The notes: a model not told the origin generated them from the sequence alone. A DNA stretch of 64,000 bases from Chionoecetes opilio (GCA_016584305.1 JACEEZ010012843.1:588452-652451); one strand, 5' to 3'; counted from the first letter of the stretch, positions 35,171-47,300 are shown. Numbers and translations: made by a program.

Positions 35171-36517
35171 CAAGGCCGTCTCAATCTATAAAGGCCTGCG
35201 CCTGAGATTTATGACGTCACGGACTGAGTCTGTACGAGGCCACCGAGATGACAAGTTTACCTACCTAATTATATGTTTATCAGTATAAAAGATATATTGT
35301 TATCTTCGGAAATGTTTGTTCTATAATATTATCAAATAAAAACCCGTAAAACACACTAAAGAAATGCCATTATGAGACTCTCAAGAAATATGCATGAACT
35401 TAAACTCTTCACCATTTAATATTTTTCTCGAAAACATTTTACATGGAGAACATCAATAGAAGCGGAATTTAGTTAGCTTTCCATTGCTATATTTTGTTTT
35501 CTGATAAATGAATTAGCAGCATGCATAAATTAGCGTTAACTAAATACATAACATCATGAAATCGGGTAATTTCCTACCTAATTATATGTTTATCAGTATA
35601 AAAGATATATTGTTATCTTCGGAAATGTTTATTCTATAATATTATCAAATAAAAAACCGTAAAACAGACTAAAGAAATGCCATTATGAGACTCTCAAGAA
35701 ATATGCATGAACTTTAACTCTTCGCCATTTAATATTTTGCTCAAAAACATTTTACATGGAGAATATCAATAGAAGCGGAATTTAATTAGCTTTCCATTGC
35801 TATATTTCGTTTTCTGATAAATGAATTAGAACCATACATAAATTAGCGTTAACTAACTAAAAGGATCATGAAATCGGGTAATTTTTCCCGATTGATGATG
35901 TTATTTATTTAGTTAACGCTAATGTATGTATGGTTCTAATTCATTTATCAGAAAACAAAATATATCAATGGAAAGCTAATTAAATTCAGCTTTTATTGAT
36001 ATTCTCCATGTAAAATATTTTCGAGCAAAATATTAAATGGCGAAGAGTTTAAGTTCATGCATATTTCTTGAGTCTCATAATGGCATTTCTTTAGTGTGTT
36101 TTACGGTTTTTTATTTGATAATATTATAGAACAAACATTTCCAAAGATAACAGTATATCTTTTATACTGATAAACATATATTAGATAGGAAATTACCCGA
36201 TTTCATGATGTTATGTATTTAGCTAACGCTAATTTATGCATGCTGCCAATTCATTTATCAGTAAACGAAATATATCAATGGAAAGCGAATTAAATTCCGC
36301 TTCTATTAATATTCTCCATGTAAAATGTTTTTGAGCAAAATATTAAATGGCGAAGAGTTAACAGTGGGTGAAAGGTGGGTGCAATGAGAGCCGTACCGCC
36401 CGTACATCCTCACACGCAGAAAGCTCGGCTCCTACTGACTCGCATAGCAGACTCTGCTACTGACGTCACGTCCATCTCGCTCTCTCAGGCGCAGGCTTTT
36501 ACATACAGACGGCTTTG
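35171..36517. mobile_element. Foldback element F, copy 1
   Basis: Ends CAAGGCCGTCT and AGACGGCTTTG are inverted, flanked by GTAGGGT (35164-35170) and GTAGGTT (36518-36524), a likely 7-bp target duplication. Each arm has about 330-bp sub-repeats (35240-35560, 35570-35880, then inverted 35885-36190 and 36190-36360) with AAACATTTTACATGGAGAA and TTAGCGTTAACTAAATA. Non-coding. Confidence 0.85.
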
Positions 36518-36523
36518 GTAGGT

Positions 36524-37164
36524 TCCATTGTGCGTATTAGCCTTGGCACCCACTGCCTTAACCTGCATACCACTGTGTTAACCTGCCTCCCGTCCTGTGT
36601 TACCCTGCCTCCCACTGCCTAACCCTGGCTCCCACTGCCTTAACCTGCCTCCCATCCTGTGTTAACCTGCCTCCCGTAACCTTACCTTCCTTAACAGTCC
36701 TTCTCCTTTGCTGAACATGTACACACTGAAGCGATTCAAGCGAAGCTGCGTAGCATGATTGAAGTCATGAAAGAAAACGAATCTGGCTGAGAAGTCACGA
36801 AGTGAACGGTAACTATTTTGTCAATTTAATAACCCAATGCAGGGATCAGCTTGGTTTGGAAGAGGTAACGGAGGTTCTATAGAATATCTCTATAATAGAA
36901 TATACTTAGTAATTTCAAGGTTTGTTAGCAAACATATTTCAACATTTAAATGAAACATCAAACCAATTTTTTTATAAAAGTGTGAAAAATAAGGTTTTGC
37001 TCTGGCATGGAAAATTTGATAAATATTCCTTTTTATTGTTTTTGGGTAGCAGGCTACTAGCAGCAATTTTGGGGGGGCTGAGTCCTTGACTTGGGGGGCT
37101 AAGTCCCCCTTAGCCCCCCCGCGGTGACGCCACTGATTGAACCACATAAAATCCTGGCTCCAGG
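36524..37164. other. Unassigned DNA with hAT-like end
   Basis: Repeated CTGCCTCCCACTGCCTTAAC words occur at 36540-36690. On the minus strand an end like CAGTGGCGTCACC sits at 37121-37133, followed by GGGGCTAAG words that also occur near 23635-23680. This looks like the end of a hAT-type element. FAEHVHTEAIQAKLRSMIEV at about 36707-36766 may belong to the transposase fragment downstream. Confidence 0.45.
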
Positions 37165-37760
37165 CCAAACCAGGTGGTTGTCTGTACAGGCATGTGTGAA
37201 AAGATTGCTAGGTAGAACAGTGGGATGCATTGGAGCTTTATTTCACAGAATTAACATTTAGTGACCCAACACATGTAAATGATATGATTATTACTGCCTT
37301 GAAAAACAAGCTTACCCAAGCCTACCTCTAATTTCTGGATTACAACTTGGGTAAGTTCAATAGTTATAATACGTTCTTCCAGTCTGAGGCTCCAATTTTT
37401 TTCACACTGAAAACTGAGACATGCAAACTCATTCGAAGCTTGTGTACTGACTTCGTGGATGTGAGCTTTGTTAAGAATGCTGATATTTCATTACTTAGTC
37501 CTGGTCAACATATTTTTTCAAGTGTCTTAATTCCTGTTGCGAATGTAGCCCTATATCTAGGAGTGTGCATCAGCAACAGTAAGGGATCTAAAACAATCGG
37601 GAACAGTAACTAGCGCAGAACTTTCACAGTTTTATAAGTCATGTCAGTCTTTCTTGATTGAAGGTGTATCCCAGATTCAGAAAAGATATTCACTCAATGA
37701 CAAAATTCATGAAGACGCCAGACGCCAAAATCCCCACAGCCAGGAGGCAAAGTACAAAAA
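37165..37760 (+). pseudogene. hAT-type transposase, middle/C-terminal fragment
   Basis: Reads RWLSVQACVKRLL, then after a shift EQWDALELYFTELTFSDPTH, a stop (TAA near 37328), then FLDYNLGKFNSYNTFFQSEA, TETCKLIRSLCTDFVDVSFV, and after another shift AELSQFYKSCQSFLIEGVS, QIQKRYSLNDKIHED. The RWLS...QWDAL...YF pattern belongs to DUF4371/hAT-like transposases. Probably the same decayed gene as 31990-32390, separated by 4.8 kb of palindromic insertions. Confidence 0.75.
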
Positions 37761-37954
37761 TGTAGCGGAACATTTTTGAATTGATAATAGTTTTGATAGT
37801 GAAAAAAATATCCAAACGTAATTATTCAGAACAGAGCGGGGGTGTCATTTTAGCTCTACTCCGTCTACTATATAACGTCATTTTAAAAGTCCGTATTTCA
37901 TTTCCCACTTTTGCCCGTCCTGCCGAACTAATAATGACTCAACGCCCATTTTAC

Positions 37955-37959
<5 letters not shown>

Positions 37960-38049
<90 letters not shown>
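37960..38049. repeat. (GA)n microsatellite
   Basis: 90 bp of pure GA. Confidence 0.98.
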
Positions 38050-38052
<3 letters not shown>

Positions 38053-38084
38053 AACAAGATGGAAAAAATCAAGTCTAAAAATAT

Positions 38085-38410
38085 ATCTTTTATACTGATA
38101 AACATATATTAGGTACGAAATTACCCGATTTCATGATGTTATGTATTTAGTTAACGCTAATTTATGCATGCTGCTAATTCATTTATCAGAAAACAAAATA
38201 TAGCAATGGAAAGCTAACTAAATTCCGCTTCTATTGATGTTCTCCATGTAAAATGTTTGCGAGAAAAATATTAAATGGCGAAGAGTTTAAGTTCATGCAT
38301 ATTTCTTGAGTCTCATAATGGCATTTCTTTAGTGTGTTTTACGGGTTTTTATTTGATAATATTATAGAACAAACATTTCCGAAGATAACAATATATCTTT
38401 TATACTGATA
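38085..38410. mobile_element. Foldback element F, single arm
   Basis: One inverted arm of the element at 35171-36517. It holds the intact join GATAACAATATATCTTTTAT (about 38385-38402) that serves as the empty site for the insertion at 53853-54773. Confidence 0.85.
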
Positions 38411-38414
38411 AACA

Positions 38415-38740
38415 TATAATGGACCCTACCCATAACTACGTCACGGTTTATTTACATCGGTGCATTGTGGGGATAAGTCGGGGTCGCCGCGGGTGGACCT
38501 ATGAAGGGAAAACTACGGCGATGGAAGAATTTCGAGTTATTTTGCGCGAAATTGATATTCCAAGTGCTATATTACTGTGCTCTGTTCTCGCTGACAACAC
38601 TAAAGAGAAGACCTGAGGTAATGGCTGATGTGCAGAGGCTTCTAAACCAAGAAAACAGAGTCATAACAGAGCCTCGTCAAAAGGTAAGCAACTGGTAGGT
38701 ACGTAATGTGTCTCTACCACTTGCTTACTTCTTAGTGTGT
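38415..38740. mobile_element. Palindromic element P, half copy
   Basis: Left half of element P only, up to the central GTAGGTACGTAA. It then breaks into (GT)n at about 38735. Confidence 0.8.
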
Positions 38741-40500
38741 GTGTGTGCAGGTGGAAGGCGCTCTCATTCTACCTGTTCTTCTATGAGTTCGTATATCTGT
38801 CTAGCTGTAGGCTACATGTCATTGTAGGTTCATTTGAGCTCTTTGTAAGGAGTTGCGATGCCTAAAGTCATCACTTGCCTGTTGTCATGGGTCACTTGTC
38901 CCTGTCTAATCACTTCTTCCTTATAAACTACAACTTATATATTCACAAACAGTGAAACCTACCACAAAACTTGTAGGAGGATTATTGGCCATCTTGCGGT
39001 AGTAGGGGTAATGCAAGTTAATGTTACTGTGGAGCGGCCCGCTGCGGCCGCTTGACAACCCTATGTTGTTGACGTCACAGCATGGCGCCGGTCGTTTTAG
39101 GGCGCACAAATTTTCCTCCACTTAAAATGGCTGCATCATCAAAAATACTGTTCACATCGAAAATTCAGCATCACTGCCCTACTATATGAGTCTTGAAGAT
39201 TTCCAATCTATCGTTACCTCAAGTAGAGTAAATGGGTCCACTTAGGGTTTCCTGGCACACCTTGGCTTGTATTATTCATTCAGTCACCACGCACGGGATG
39301 CAGTTGCCACACACTCTATCATGTATTCCCCGCACGCACAAATACTGCGCTGTAACCTTGGTATACACTGCGCAATCATCACCACCTGGGCATCGAGAAC
39401 ATAATCTCTATTCCAATCATATTCCTACACTTAATACATTACTGCTCAATACAAGAATTCATTAATATTTTCCGAGTAATAAGAAATCATAATCCAATCA
39501 TGTGCACTCCCCTCACCGTTTCACTCTTTCTCTATAACCTCTTCACTTTTTTATGCTTTGCCATAGTGCCATGTGACCTCTGATGTCTGGCACATTTCCA
39601 CCTTTTTGGCATTAAATCAATCAATCAATCTAGCATCACTCCAACGCAATATCAGCATTCAGTTCCACAAAATCTCTAAATTCTGGTTGTCACATTATCA
39701 CTTCATTATATTCACCTCATTTTCAGCCCCTGCCATACGCATACCATTCATCCGTCTCTATAACACGTCTTTCACCCACGCAAACGTACATCCACGGTAG
39801 TCATCTGTCTGCCGCAGTTGTCGTAGAGGCTAATTAGAACATGACTGGGTCTGGATTCAAGTATTTTTTTACCTTTCTTTTGTTTCTACAGGTCACAACG
39901 AGTGTGAAAGTAACAATGAAATGTGCAAACAAACAAAAATCATGGTTAGGTTAGGTTAGTTTGAGGGTTAGGTTAGAACGTTAGTGTAGGTTAGTTTAAT
40001 GGTTTGATTAGGTTATTATTTGATGCTTTAACAACTGGAGAGTGTTTTTTCCCCGTCAAAATATCTAAGAAGTGTATTATTAGAAATTTGTCATCACTTA
40101 TTCGAATTGCAAAAAACACTTAGGTTTGCACAGGAAAAAACTATCTCTATTAGGGAAAGCATCACATATCAAGCAAAAAAAAAAAAACTCATCTGCGAAT
40201 CTTGCAAGTCAAATTAAATTTTTACCGGGGTCGATCATGGCGTACTGGCGTAGTACTCGACGAAAGTGGATTTGGCTTCCGCGTCACGTGCTGTGTTGAG
40301 GGTGGACGCAAGATCAATAGACTTTTAAAGTGTCTATTAGTGTCTTTATAAGTGTCTGTCTTAAGTGTCTTTATAGTGTCTATTAATCCAAGGCCAAGAA
40401 AGGAAGGTACGTCAGCCAACCTGCGCCCACAAGTTAATACCTCTCCCTGTTCACGTTGGGTGGACGTGCTTGTGCTTTTATTTTAAGTTTTCCCGATTTG
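38741..40500. other. Intergenic DNA, no gene assigned
   Basis: A GC-rich patch at 39035-39105 contains GCGGCCGC and the CRE-like TGACGTCA (39071-39078), reminiscent of a promoter, but no convincing coding exon follows on either strand. A short GGTTAGGTTAG tract lies at 39945-40015. Confidence 0.4.
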
Positions 40501-40860
40501 TGTAGGGACGAGCATTTCGGTAGACGAGAGTACCAGGTACCATGAGGCAAGGATGGGTAATGTCACCGTGGTTATGCAACTTGTTTATGGATGGAGTAAT
40601 AAGAATAATCAAAGCAAAATCTAACCTAACCATTACCGTCGGCGAGTTTTCCCGATTTGTGTAGGGATACAAATATCGGTAGACGACAGTACCAGGTACC
40701 ATGAGGCAAGGATGGGTAATGTCACCGTGGTTATGCAACTTGTTTATGGATGGAGTAATAAGATAAATCAAAGCTTTCATCACCAAAGTTGGTGATGTTG
40801 GTGTAGACTCAAGAGTATTCATTGGCTCGTCAAGTAACACGTACTTAAAATATGATGTAC
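40500..40860 (+). pseudogene. Reverse transcriptase fragment, tandemly duplicated
   Basis: TMRQGWVMSPWLCNLFMDGV is encoded at about 40540-40600 and again at about 40697-40757. The block is duplicated with a period near 157 bp. RQG..MSPWL.N.FMDG is the conserved RT domain 4 of non-LTR elements. The text after the second copy (SRVFIGSSSNTYLKYDVL) continues the same protein type. Confidence 0.75.
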
Positions 40861-42470
40861 TGTAATGCCCATTATTCGGGAGATGATAGTATGAGAATTA
40901 TTATCATAAAATTCCCGAGTTATGTCTTGTAAGTAATTCTTTTTTTTAGTTTCACGGGTGACTCATCGCCTCAAATTCTAAACCACCATTTTGTTTCTAT
41001 TTCTTTCCTTTGCCCGCCATTTTCTTCTTTCCTTCTTTCACTTCCTCTCTCCCGACACCCCGTGTGCGAGGAAAGTTCCGTGGAATAATTATTCTGCGAT
41101 CCGTGATAACTAATGATGTCAGATCTTTTTATCTTTTGCCAGCCATCTGGTCAGACCAAGAAACTCTCCCAGATTCTTAACGTCTCTCAAAATAATCCCT
41201 ATCGTTATCGGTTATGGTCATATATGGGCGTTGTAGTAAGGATACACGCTAAAATGAAAGCCCACCAAAGTTCTAAGCAAGACTTCCATACCACCTCACT
41301 CTCAAATAGGTGTTCGGACTGTCGACATTACATATAAAACCATCCTTCTTGGATATTAGATTAAAGATATTAAATTCTTCTACATCAAAGTAACCGGTTT
41401 GTATTAGGGACAGCCTCTTCGGAGGTACGCGAGCTTTCATTACTTAAATAGTTATTTCGGGATTATAAGTTTTTCATTTGAGGTCACGGTGAGACTTTCC
41501 AAACAAGTTCCCTTTTTGGTGCGGGAAGCCCACGAGGCCACGAGGAGTCATTGTTCTCTACGCGTCCCTGTAGGTAAGACATCTGCTCCTCACTCCGGTG
41601 TTTTTTCTCCCTTAGTATATTATATCTATATATTTCTATATAAATATATAGGTACAGTTCAGTGTCACTAAGGCATAGATGTTCCGCCCATCCTTATAAG
41701 TGTTATTAACGAGTCATTGTTCTCTACGCGTCCTTGTAGGTAAGACATCTGCTCCTCATTCCGGTGTTTTTTCTCCCTTAGTATATTATATCTATATATT
41801 TCTATATAAATATATAGGTACAGTTCAGTGTCACTAAGGCATAGATGTTCCGCCCATCCTTATAAGTGTTATTAACGAGATTGTTCTCTACGCGTCCTTG
41901 CAGGCTGGCTCGTGTTTCTCTCCACGGCCACATGGTCTTACTGTAACACACACACAACACTGTCTCGCCATATTCTTTCTCTACTAGGTACCTATCTTCC
42001 ATGTGTAACTTATAAATATTAAGTGGTATGTTACCTAGGTGTAGGGCAATTCACTAAATAGGATCCAGTGAGGAGAGTTATGCTCCTAAGAGCTTCCTTT
42101 CATCACATAGTAAGAGTTTCCTGTATCAGAGTGTAAAGGTTATTCTTATTTCCGAGTAGAGTTTTCTCGGTATAGTGTTAACCCTTATATGTTGAATATG
42201 ATCTTAAGTGAGAGACTTACCATGTCATTATGAATAAATAGGATATCATTTGCAAATATAGTTCTTGTGTTATTATAAAAACCCAGGTGATTATTCTGTA
42301 TTAGGAAAATAATTCCCCACACTTCCAAAAGAGTCCGCCTTTACTCGGTATAATTCCACGTACCATTCACGACTACCAAGATCAAACTAATATTAATATT
42401 AATCAAACGTGCCCAGGGAGTAATTCAGTGAATTACTTGCCAGGGCTGGTGGCAGCAATTCCCTTTAACC
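40861..42470. other. Possible long LTR or unassigned repeat
   Basis: Starts TGTAATGCCCATTATTCGGG. A CTGGTGGCAGCAATTCC segment at about 42448, like some retroelement primer-binding regions, follows. No second LTR or gag/pol is in the window, so this is only a suggestion. It includes a 166-bp tandem duplication (41545-41905). Confidence 0.3.
41545..41905. repeat. 166-bp tandem duplication, 2.2 copies
   Basis: GAGTCATTGTTCTCTACGCG starts at 41545 and 41711, with a partial third copy at 41877. The two full copies are almost identical. Confidence 0.92.
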
Positions 42471-42719
42471 TAAACCTTATTATCCTTTCCCCTTAAGTAT
42501 ATCCCCCTTGTTCAGTACTCTCCGTAGTGAGAAGTGGTCAAACTATAATCATATAGTGAAGTCAGAAGACTAAGTTAAATCCTCCATTCAAGTTGTAATC
42601 TTTTATCAAATCATCCCCAAATAATATCATTCAAGTAACGTTGACCAGTCTTAAAACCCCCATACCAGTGACCCCCAATTTCTGTCAACACAGTACCACT
42701 ACTTATTATGAGGAAAGGC
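42471..42719. other. Unassigned DNA
   Basis: No feature recognised. Confidence 0.5.
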
Positions 42720-43255
42720 AACAAAAGGAACTCAATTAATAAGGTATTTTAATACTATCATAACCATGAATATGTACAACCTACAAAGATAAGACTACGA
42801 CGATGAAAATAATTCACGTTGTTTTGGGCGAAATTGATATTCCAGGTGCTATATTTCCGTGCTCGCTGACAACATAGAGAAGACCTGAGGTGATGGTTGA
42901 TGAGCAAAGGCTTCTAAACCAGGAAAACAGTCACAGCAGAGTCTCATTAAGAAGTAAGCAAGAGGTAGGGACACATTGCGTACCTACCAGTTGCTTACCT
43001 TTTGACGAGGCTCTGTTATGACTCTGTTTTCTTGGTTTAGAAGCCTCTGCACATCAGCCATTACCTTAGGTCTTCTCTATAGTGTTGTCAGCGAGAACAG
43101 AGCACAGTAATATAGCACCTGGAATATCAATTTCGCGCAAAATAACTCGAAATTCTTCCATCGCCGTAGTTTTCCCTTCGTAGGTCCACCCGCGGCGACC
43201 CCGACTTATCCCCACAATGCACCGATGTAAACAAACCGTGACGTAGTTATGTCTG
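42720..43255. mobile_element. Palindromic element P, copy 3
   Basis: Same orientation as 34640-35165. It is followed at 43263-43362 by the terminal 100 bp of foldback element F (GGTAAACTTGTCATCTCGGT to CAGACGGCTTTG), as at 55110-55209. Confidence 0.85.
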
Positions 43256-43399
43256 GGGCCCATTAGGTAGGTAAACTTGTCATCTCGGTGGCCTCGTACA
43301 GACTCCGTCCGTGACGTCATCAATCTCAGGCGCAGGCTTTTACATACAGACGGCTTTGGGTGGGTGGGGATCGAAGAGGGTGGTGCTGGCTTCTGCGTT

Positions 43400-43660
43400 T
43401 TTCCTTCATTGGGATCTTTTAAAGGAGTCTTGGGGTTATTATAAGGAGTCTTGGGGTCTTTAAAATGAGTCTTGGGGTCTTTAAAATGAGTCTTAATTGG
43501 GGTCTTTAAAAGGAGTCTTGGGGTCTTTAAAAGGAGCCTGGATAAATTCATGGATGGGGAAAAGAGGTGGATGTAGGTAGAGTTAAGTAACAGGAACTAC
43601 CTCGTGTAGGTTTCACAGCCTCTTGTAGCTTCCTTATTTTCTTATGTTCTTATGTTTGTT
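43400..43660 (+). mobile_element. LINE 3' end upstream of PAAF1
   Basis: GGAGTCTTGGGGTCTTTAAA repeated about six times, then GCCTGGATAAATTCATGGAT, AGTTAAGTAACAGGAACTAC and TCTTATGTTCTTATG. It ends five bases before the E2F-like site. Confidence 0.8.
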
Positions 43661-43664
43661 TGAA

Positions 43665-43679
43665 TTTGGCGCGCGAAAA
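43665..43679. promoter_or_regulatory. Palindromic E2F-like site
   Basis: TTTGGCGCGCGAAAA fits the E2F/DP consensus TTTSSCGC on both strands. It lies about 200 bp upstream of the PAAF1 start codon and just after a LINE tail. Confidence 0.5.
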
Positions 43680-43737
43680 TTCTCGGCAACTCAGCAGATA
43701 AAAGACCGATCGAGCCGTGTAGGTTTTTCCGGCAAAC

Positions 43738-43746
43738 TATATATAG
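43738..43746 (+). promoter_or_regulatory. Possible TATA element of PAAF1
   Basis: TATATATAG lies about 140 bp upstream of the start codon, between the E2F-like site and the ATG. It could also be chance AT-rich sequence. Confidence 0.3.
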
Positions 43747-43880
43747 ACTGAAATTTACACCCCGGGGAGTAAAATCAGCCTATATTTGCCGACATTTGCC
43801 TAGTGTGAACCCCTATTTATTTTCTTTTGTTCTTATCTCCCGAAAAAAAAAAAAATCCGAATCTGCTTGTTATGGTTACG

Positions 43881-43936
43881 ATGGCAAGTCGCGGCAGCCT
43901 GCTCGTCCTGCAGAGTGATTGGGACGAGGCCCTCAA
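43881..43936 (+). CDS. PAAF1: PAAF1 exon 1
   Basis: ATGGCAAGTCGC to CTCAA, donor GTAAGC. Encodes MASRGSLLVLQSDWDEAL plus two bases of Lys19. ACG before ATG and G after it give a good Kozak context. Confidence 0.88.
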
Positions 43937-44349
43937 GTAAGCCCCTGTCACCCTCCCCTTACTGTTCCTATGTCTAGAGTAACGTCTGACCTTTGACCTG
44001 ACCTCAAGGCATGTTAAAATACAGGTTATTAGTGATGCTGCAGGTGAAATAAGGTTTTGCAATATCTTTGACTTGATTTTGTGGACGTCATGGTGAGGGT
44101 TTGTGTGTTGTGTGGTCGCTGTCTTGTGTGTTAAGGGGAGAGTCCGCCGTGAAAATATGAAGAAAAAAAATTTAAAAATACGAATTTGAGTTATATGGTC
44201 TATGGCAACACCCTATCCTTTGGCTTTCGAATGGTTGAATTTTTTTGGTCAATTTATAGTTTCACCCAACCAACGATTTTCTGATGCGCCTTATGTTTAT
44301 ATAGTGTGTTTTTATGTGTTTTGAATGAATCTGCTAACCGTTTCTGTCG

Positions 44350-44380
<31 letters not shown>

Positions 44381-47300
44381 GCAAAAATGAAAAAAGAAAG
44401 AAAAAAGAACCTAAATCTAACCTAACCTTTACCTATACCTAACCTAACCCATACCTAACCTAACCTAACCTTTACCTATACCTAACCTATACCTAACCTT
44501 TACCTATACCTAACCTATACCTAACCTTTACCTATACCTAACCTATACCTAACCTTTACCTATACCTAACCTATACCTAACCTTTACCTATACCTAACCT
44601 AACCCATACCTAACCTATACCTAACCTAACCCATACCTAACCTATACCTAACCTTTACCTATACCTAACCTATACCTAACCTTTACCTATACCTAACCTA
44701 TACCTAACCTTTACCTATACCTAACCTATACCTAACCTTTACCTATACCTAACCTATACCTAACCTTTACCTATACCTAACCTATACCTAACCTTTACCT
44801 ATACCTAACCTTTACCTAACCTTTACCTATACCTAACCTATACCTAACCTTTACCTATACCTAACCTATACCTAACCTTTACCTATACCTAACCTAACCC
44901 ATACCTAACCTATACCTAACCTAACCCATACCTAACCTATACCTAACCTTTACCTATACCTAACCTATACCTAACCTTTACCTATACCTAACCTATACCT
45001 AACCTTTACCTATACCTAACCTATACCTAACCTTTACCTATACCTAACCTATACCTAACCTTTACCTATACCTAACCTAACCCATACCTAACCTATACCT
45101 AACCTAACCCATACCTAACCTATACCTAACCTTTACCTATACCTAACCTAACCCATACCTAACCTAACCTAACCTATACCTAACCTAACCTAACCTAACC
45201 TTTACCTATACCTAACCTAACCTATACCTAACCTAACCTAACCCATACCTAACCTAACCTTTACCTAACTTCAAAAAAACAAACAAAACCTTTATCTACC
45301 TAAAAAAAAAAAAAAAAAATTGCGACAGAAACGGTTAGCAGATTCATTCAAAACACATAAAAACACACCAGAAAAACATAAGGCGCATCAGAAAATCGTT
45401 GGTTGGGTGAAACTATAAATTATCCATTTTTTTCAGTCGGATATAAATTTAAATGCCCATAGCGAGGGGCATTTAAACTTTCAAAACTTGTAAAAAAAAA
45501 AAATATATTTTTGAATTTTTTTTGGATATATCAAATCCCATATATCAAAACTAAGCCTTTAAAAAAAAAAAAACCCAGCAATCTTCAGGGTGAAGTTTGT
45601 TACCCAGGTAACAATTCTGGAACACAATTTTGGATATGAAAAGTGCAACCTGTTCACAAAATTTTTTGGAACATCCAACATTTGGAATACATCCAAAAAG
45701 GACTAGAAAAGAGAGAAAAGAGAAGAATTACACCGAAGAAGACAATAAACAAGAAGAGGAAGACAGACAAAGGAATTCCAACCGAAAGCTATGCACCTGG
45801 TGAATTTTGATAGAACCTTGCACCAATGAGGGGCATGGCGCCCTGACACCCTCGCCTTTGAGCGATTAATTATTACCTTTATAAAGGGGGACAAGGTGCA
45901 GATCCTTTTATGCATGCATTGATATGTGATTACTGATCCCATAAAATTCATATGAAAGTAGCATTGACAGTATAGTACCTTCACTGGAGTGCAGAAACTT
46001 TAGCAAAACTTCAAACGCGTTTGTCTCAAAACTAGTATAAAATGAACATAAAATTATTCTCTGCTTTTATTTTTGGCACGATTTTCACGAAACTTTAGGA
46101 CACATAAAATCAAATATCGTAGAAAAATGTTTTTTTTTTTTTTTTTTTTAAAGGGGCATTCCAGGACAGGTGGCCCACCAAAATGACAAATTAACACCTC
46201 ACCAACTCCGATTTTGCTTAAATTTGGCACACGTTATGAGTGTTGCTGCCATATGCCTTGTGCAAAATTTGAGCACTCTAGGGTCAACGGGTCTCCTGTA
46301 AGAGGTCATCAAAATTTTGGCATGACCTCGAAAATGACCTAAAAGATCAAACTTCAAATGTCCCTAAAATCTTTATTTATAAACTTAGAGAGATGGTTTT
46401 AATATCTTTTTTACTCAGTATGAGTCTCTGAATCATTCTAGGTTTACAGAATTAACTTACATCAATAACTGAAAAAAGGGCACAAAATTTGAACTTTGAC
46501 CTTGACCTGTGACCTTGAAGTTCACTCGCGACAAAAAAAATCATTTAGTCAAAATTGAAGCTTTGTATGTTTACTTCAAAATAACATAAAAAAATTGTGT
46601 CTTATTCTGCATAGGTAAGCCTGTACAGGTTCTCAAAGCCGATTTTTTTTTGTTTTTTTCATAAATAATGTGTTTTTCTAATTTTCTTCCAGATATATTT
46701 ATTATATACAAAATTAAAATGTTCTTTGTTTCTTCGGAAAATGTTGCAGAGGTTGCCAGTGAATTAGTTGAAAGGTATCAGGAAGCCCAAACAGTGAAGG
46801 GTACGCAACAATTCCACCGATTTGTTCCTCAGTGTGATCCTATTGGTGTGTTGAAAGTGTACAAATTGTCAGTTGGAGAGGGAAATAGCGTGAGTGTGAA
46901 GAAGAATGTGAAAGGTGAAGAGTTGGAGGTCTGTGAGGATAAAGAGTTGGTTGTTGGGATGTTTGTAGCTTGCATTTACATGGAGGAACTATGGTTTGCA
47001 ATGATTGAGGAAATGTCAGAGGAGTTTGGTGATGCATTGATGATATTCTTGCACCCCAAAGGAAAGTCAGGGTCTCATGCATTTGTACAGTCTAAAGCTG
47101 ACAAGTGTTGGGTGACCCATGAGAACGTTTTGCGGATCATGACAAACCCAAACCTGCAGGGAGCCAGGAGAATTCGTTATTGCTTCAAGCTTAATGAAAT
47201 GGAAGAAGCTGAGCAGAATTTTTTGTCATTACAAAAATAAAACTTCAAAGGATTTGTAAACATGAATTATGACAAAATGTACCTACCTACAAATATATGA

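Noticed and set aside
39035..39130. GC-rich patch with TGACGTCA as a promoter of an unknown gene
   Set aside because: No credible exon follows on either strand; TGACGTCA also occurs inside repeats here (for example foldback F ends), so it may be part of an element.
40861..42470. Complete LTR retrotransposon
   Set aside because: Only a TGTAATG start and a primer-site-like segment are seen; no second LTR or gag-pol is in the window.
46840..47082. 80-codon minus-strand open frame
   Set aside because: Shadow of the 190-codon plus-strand frame in the TTAA transposon.
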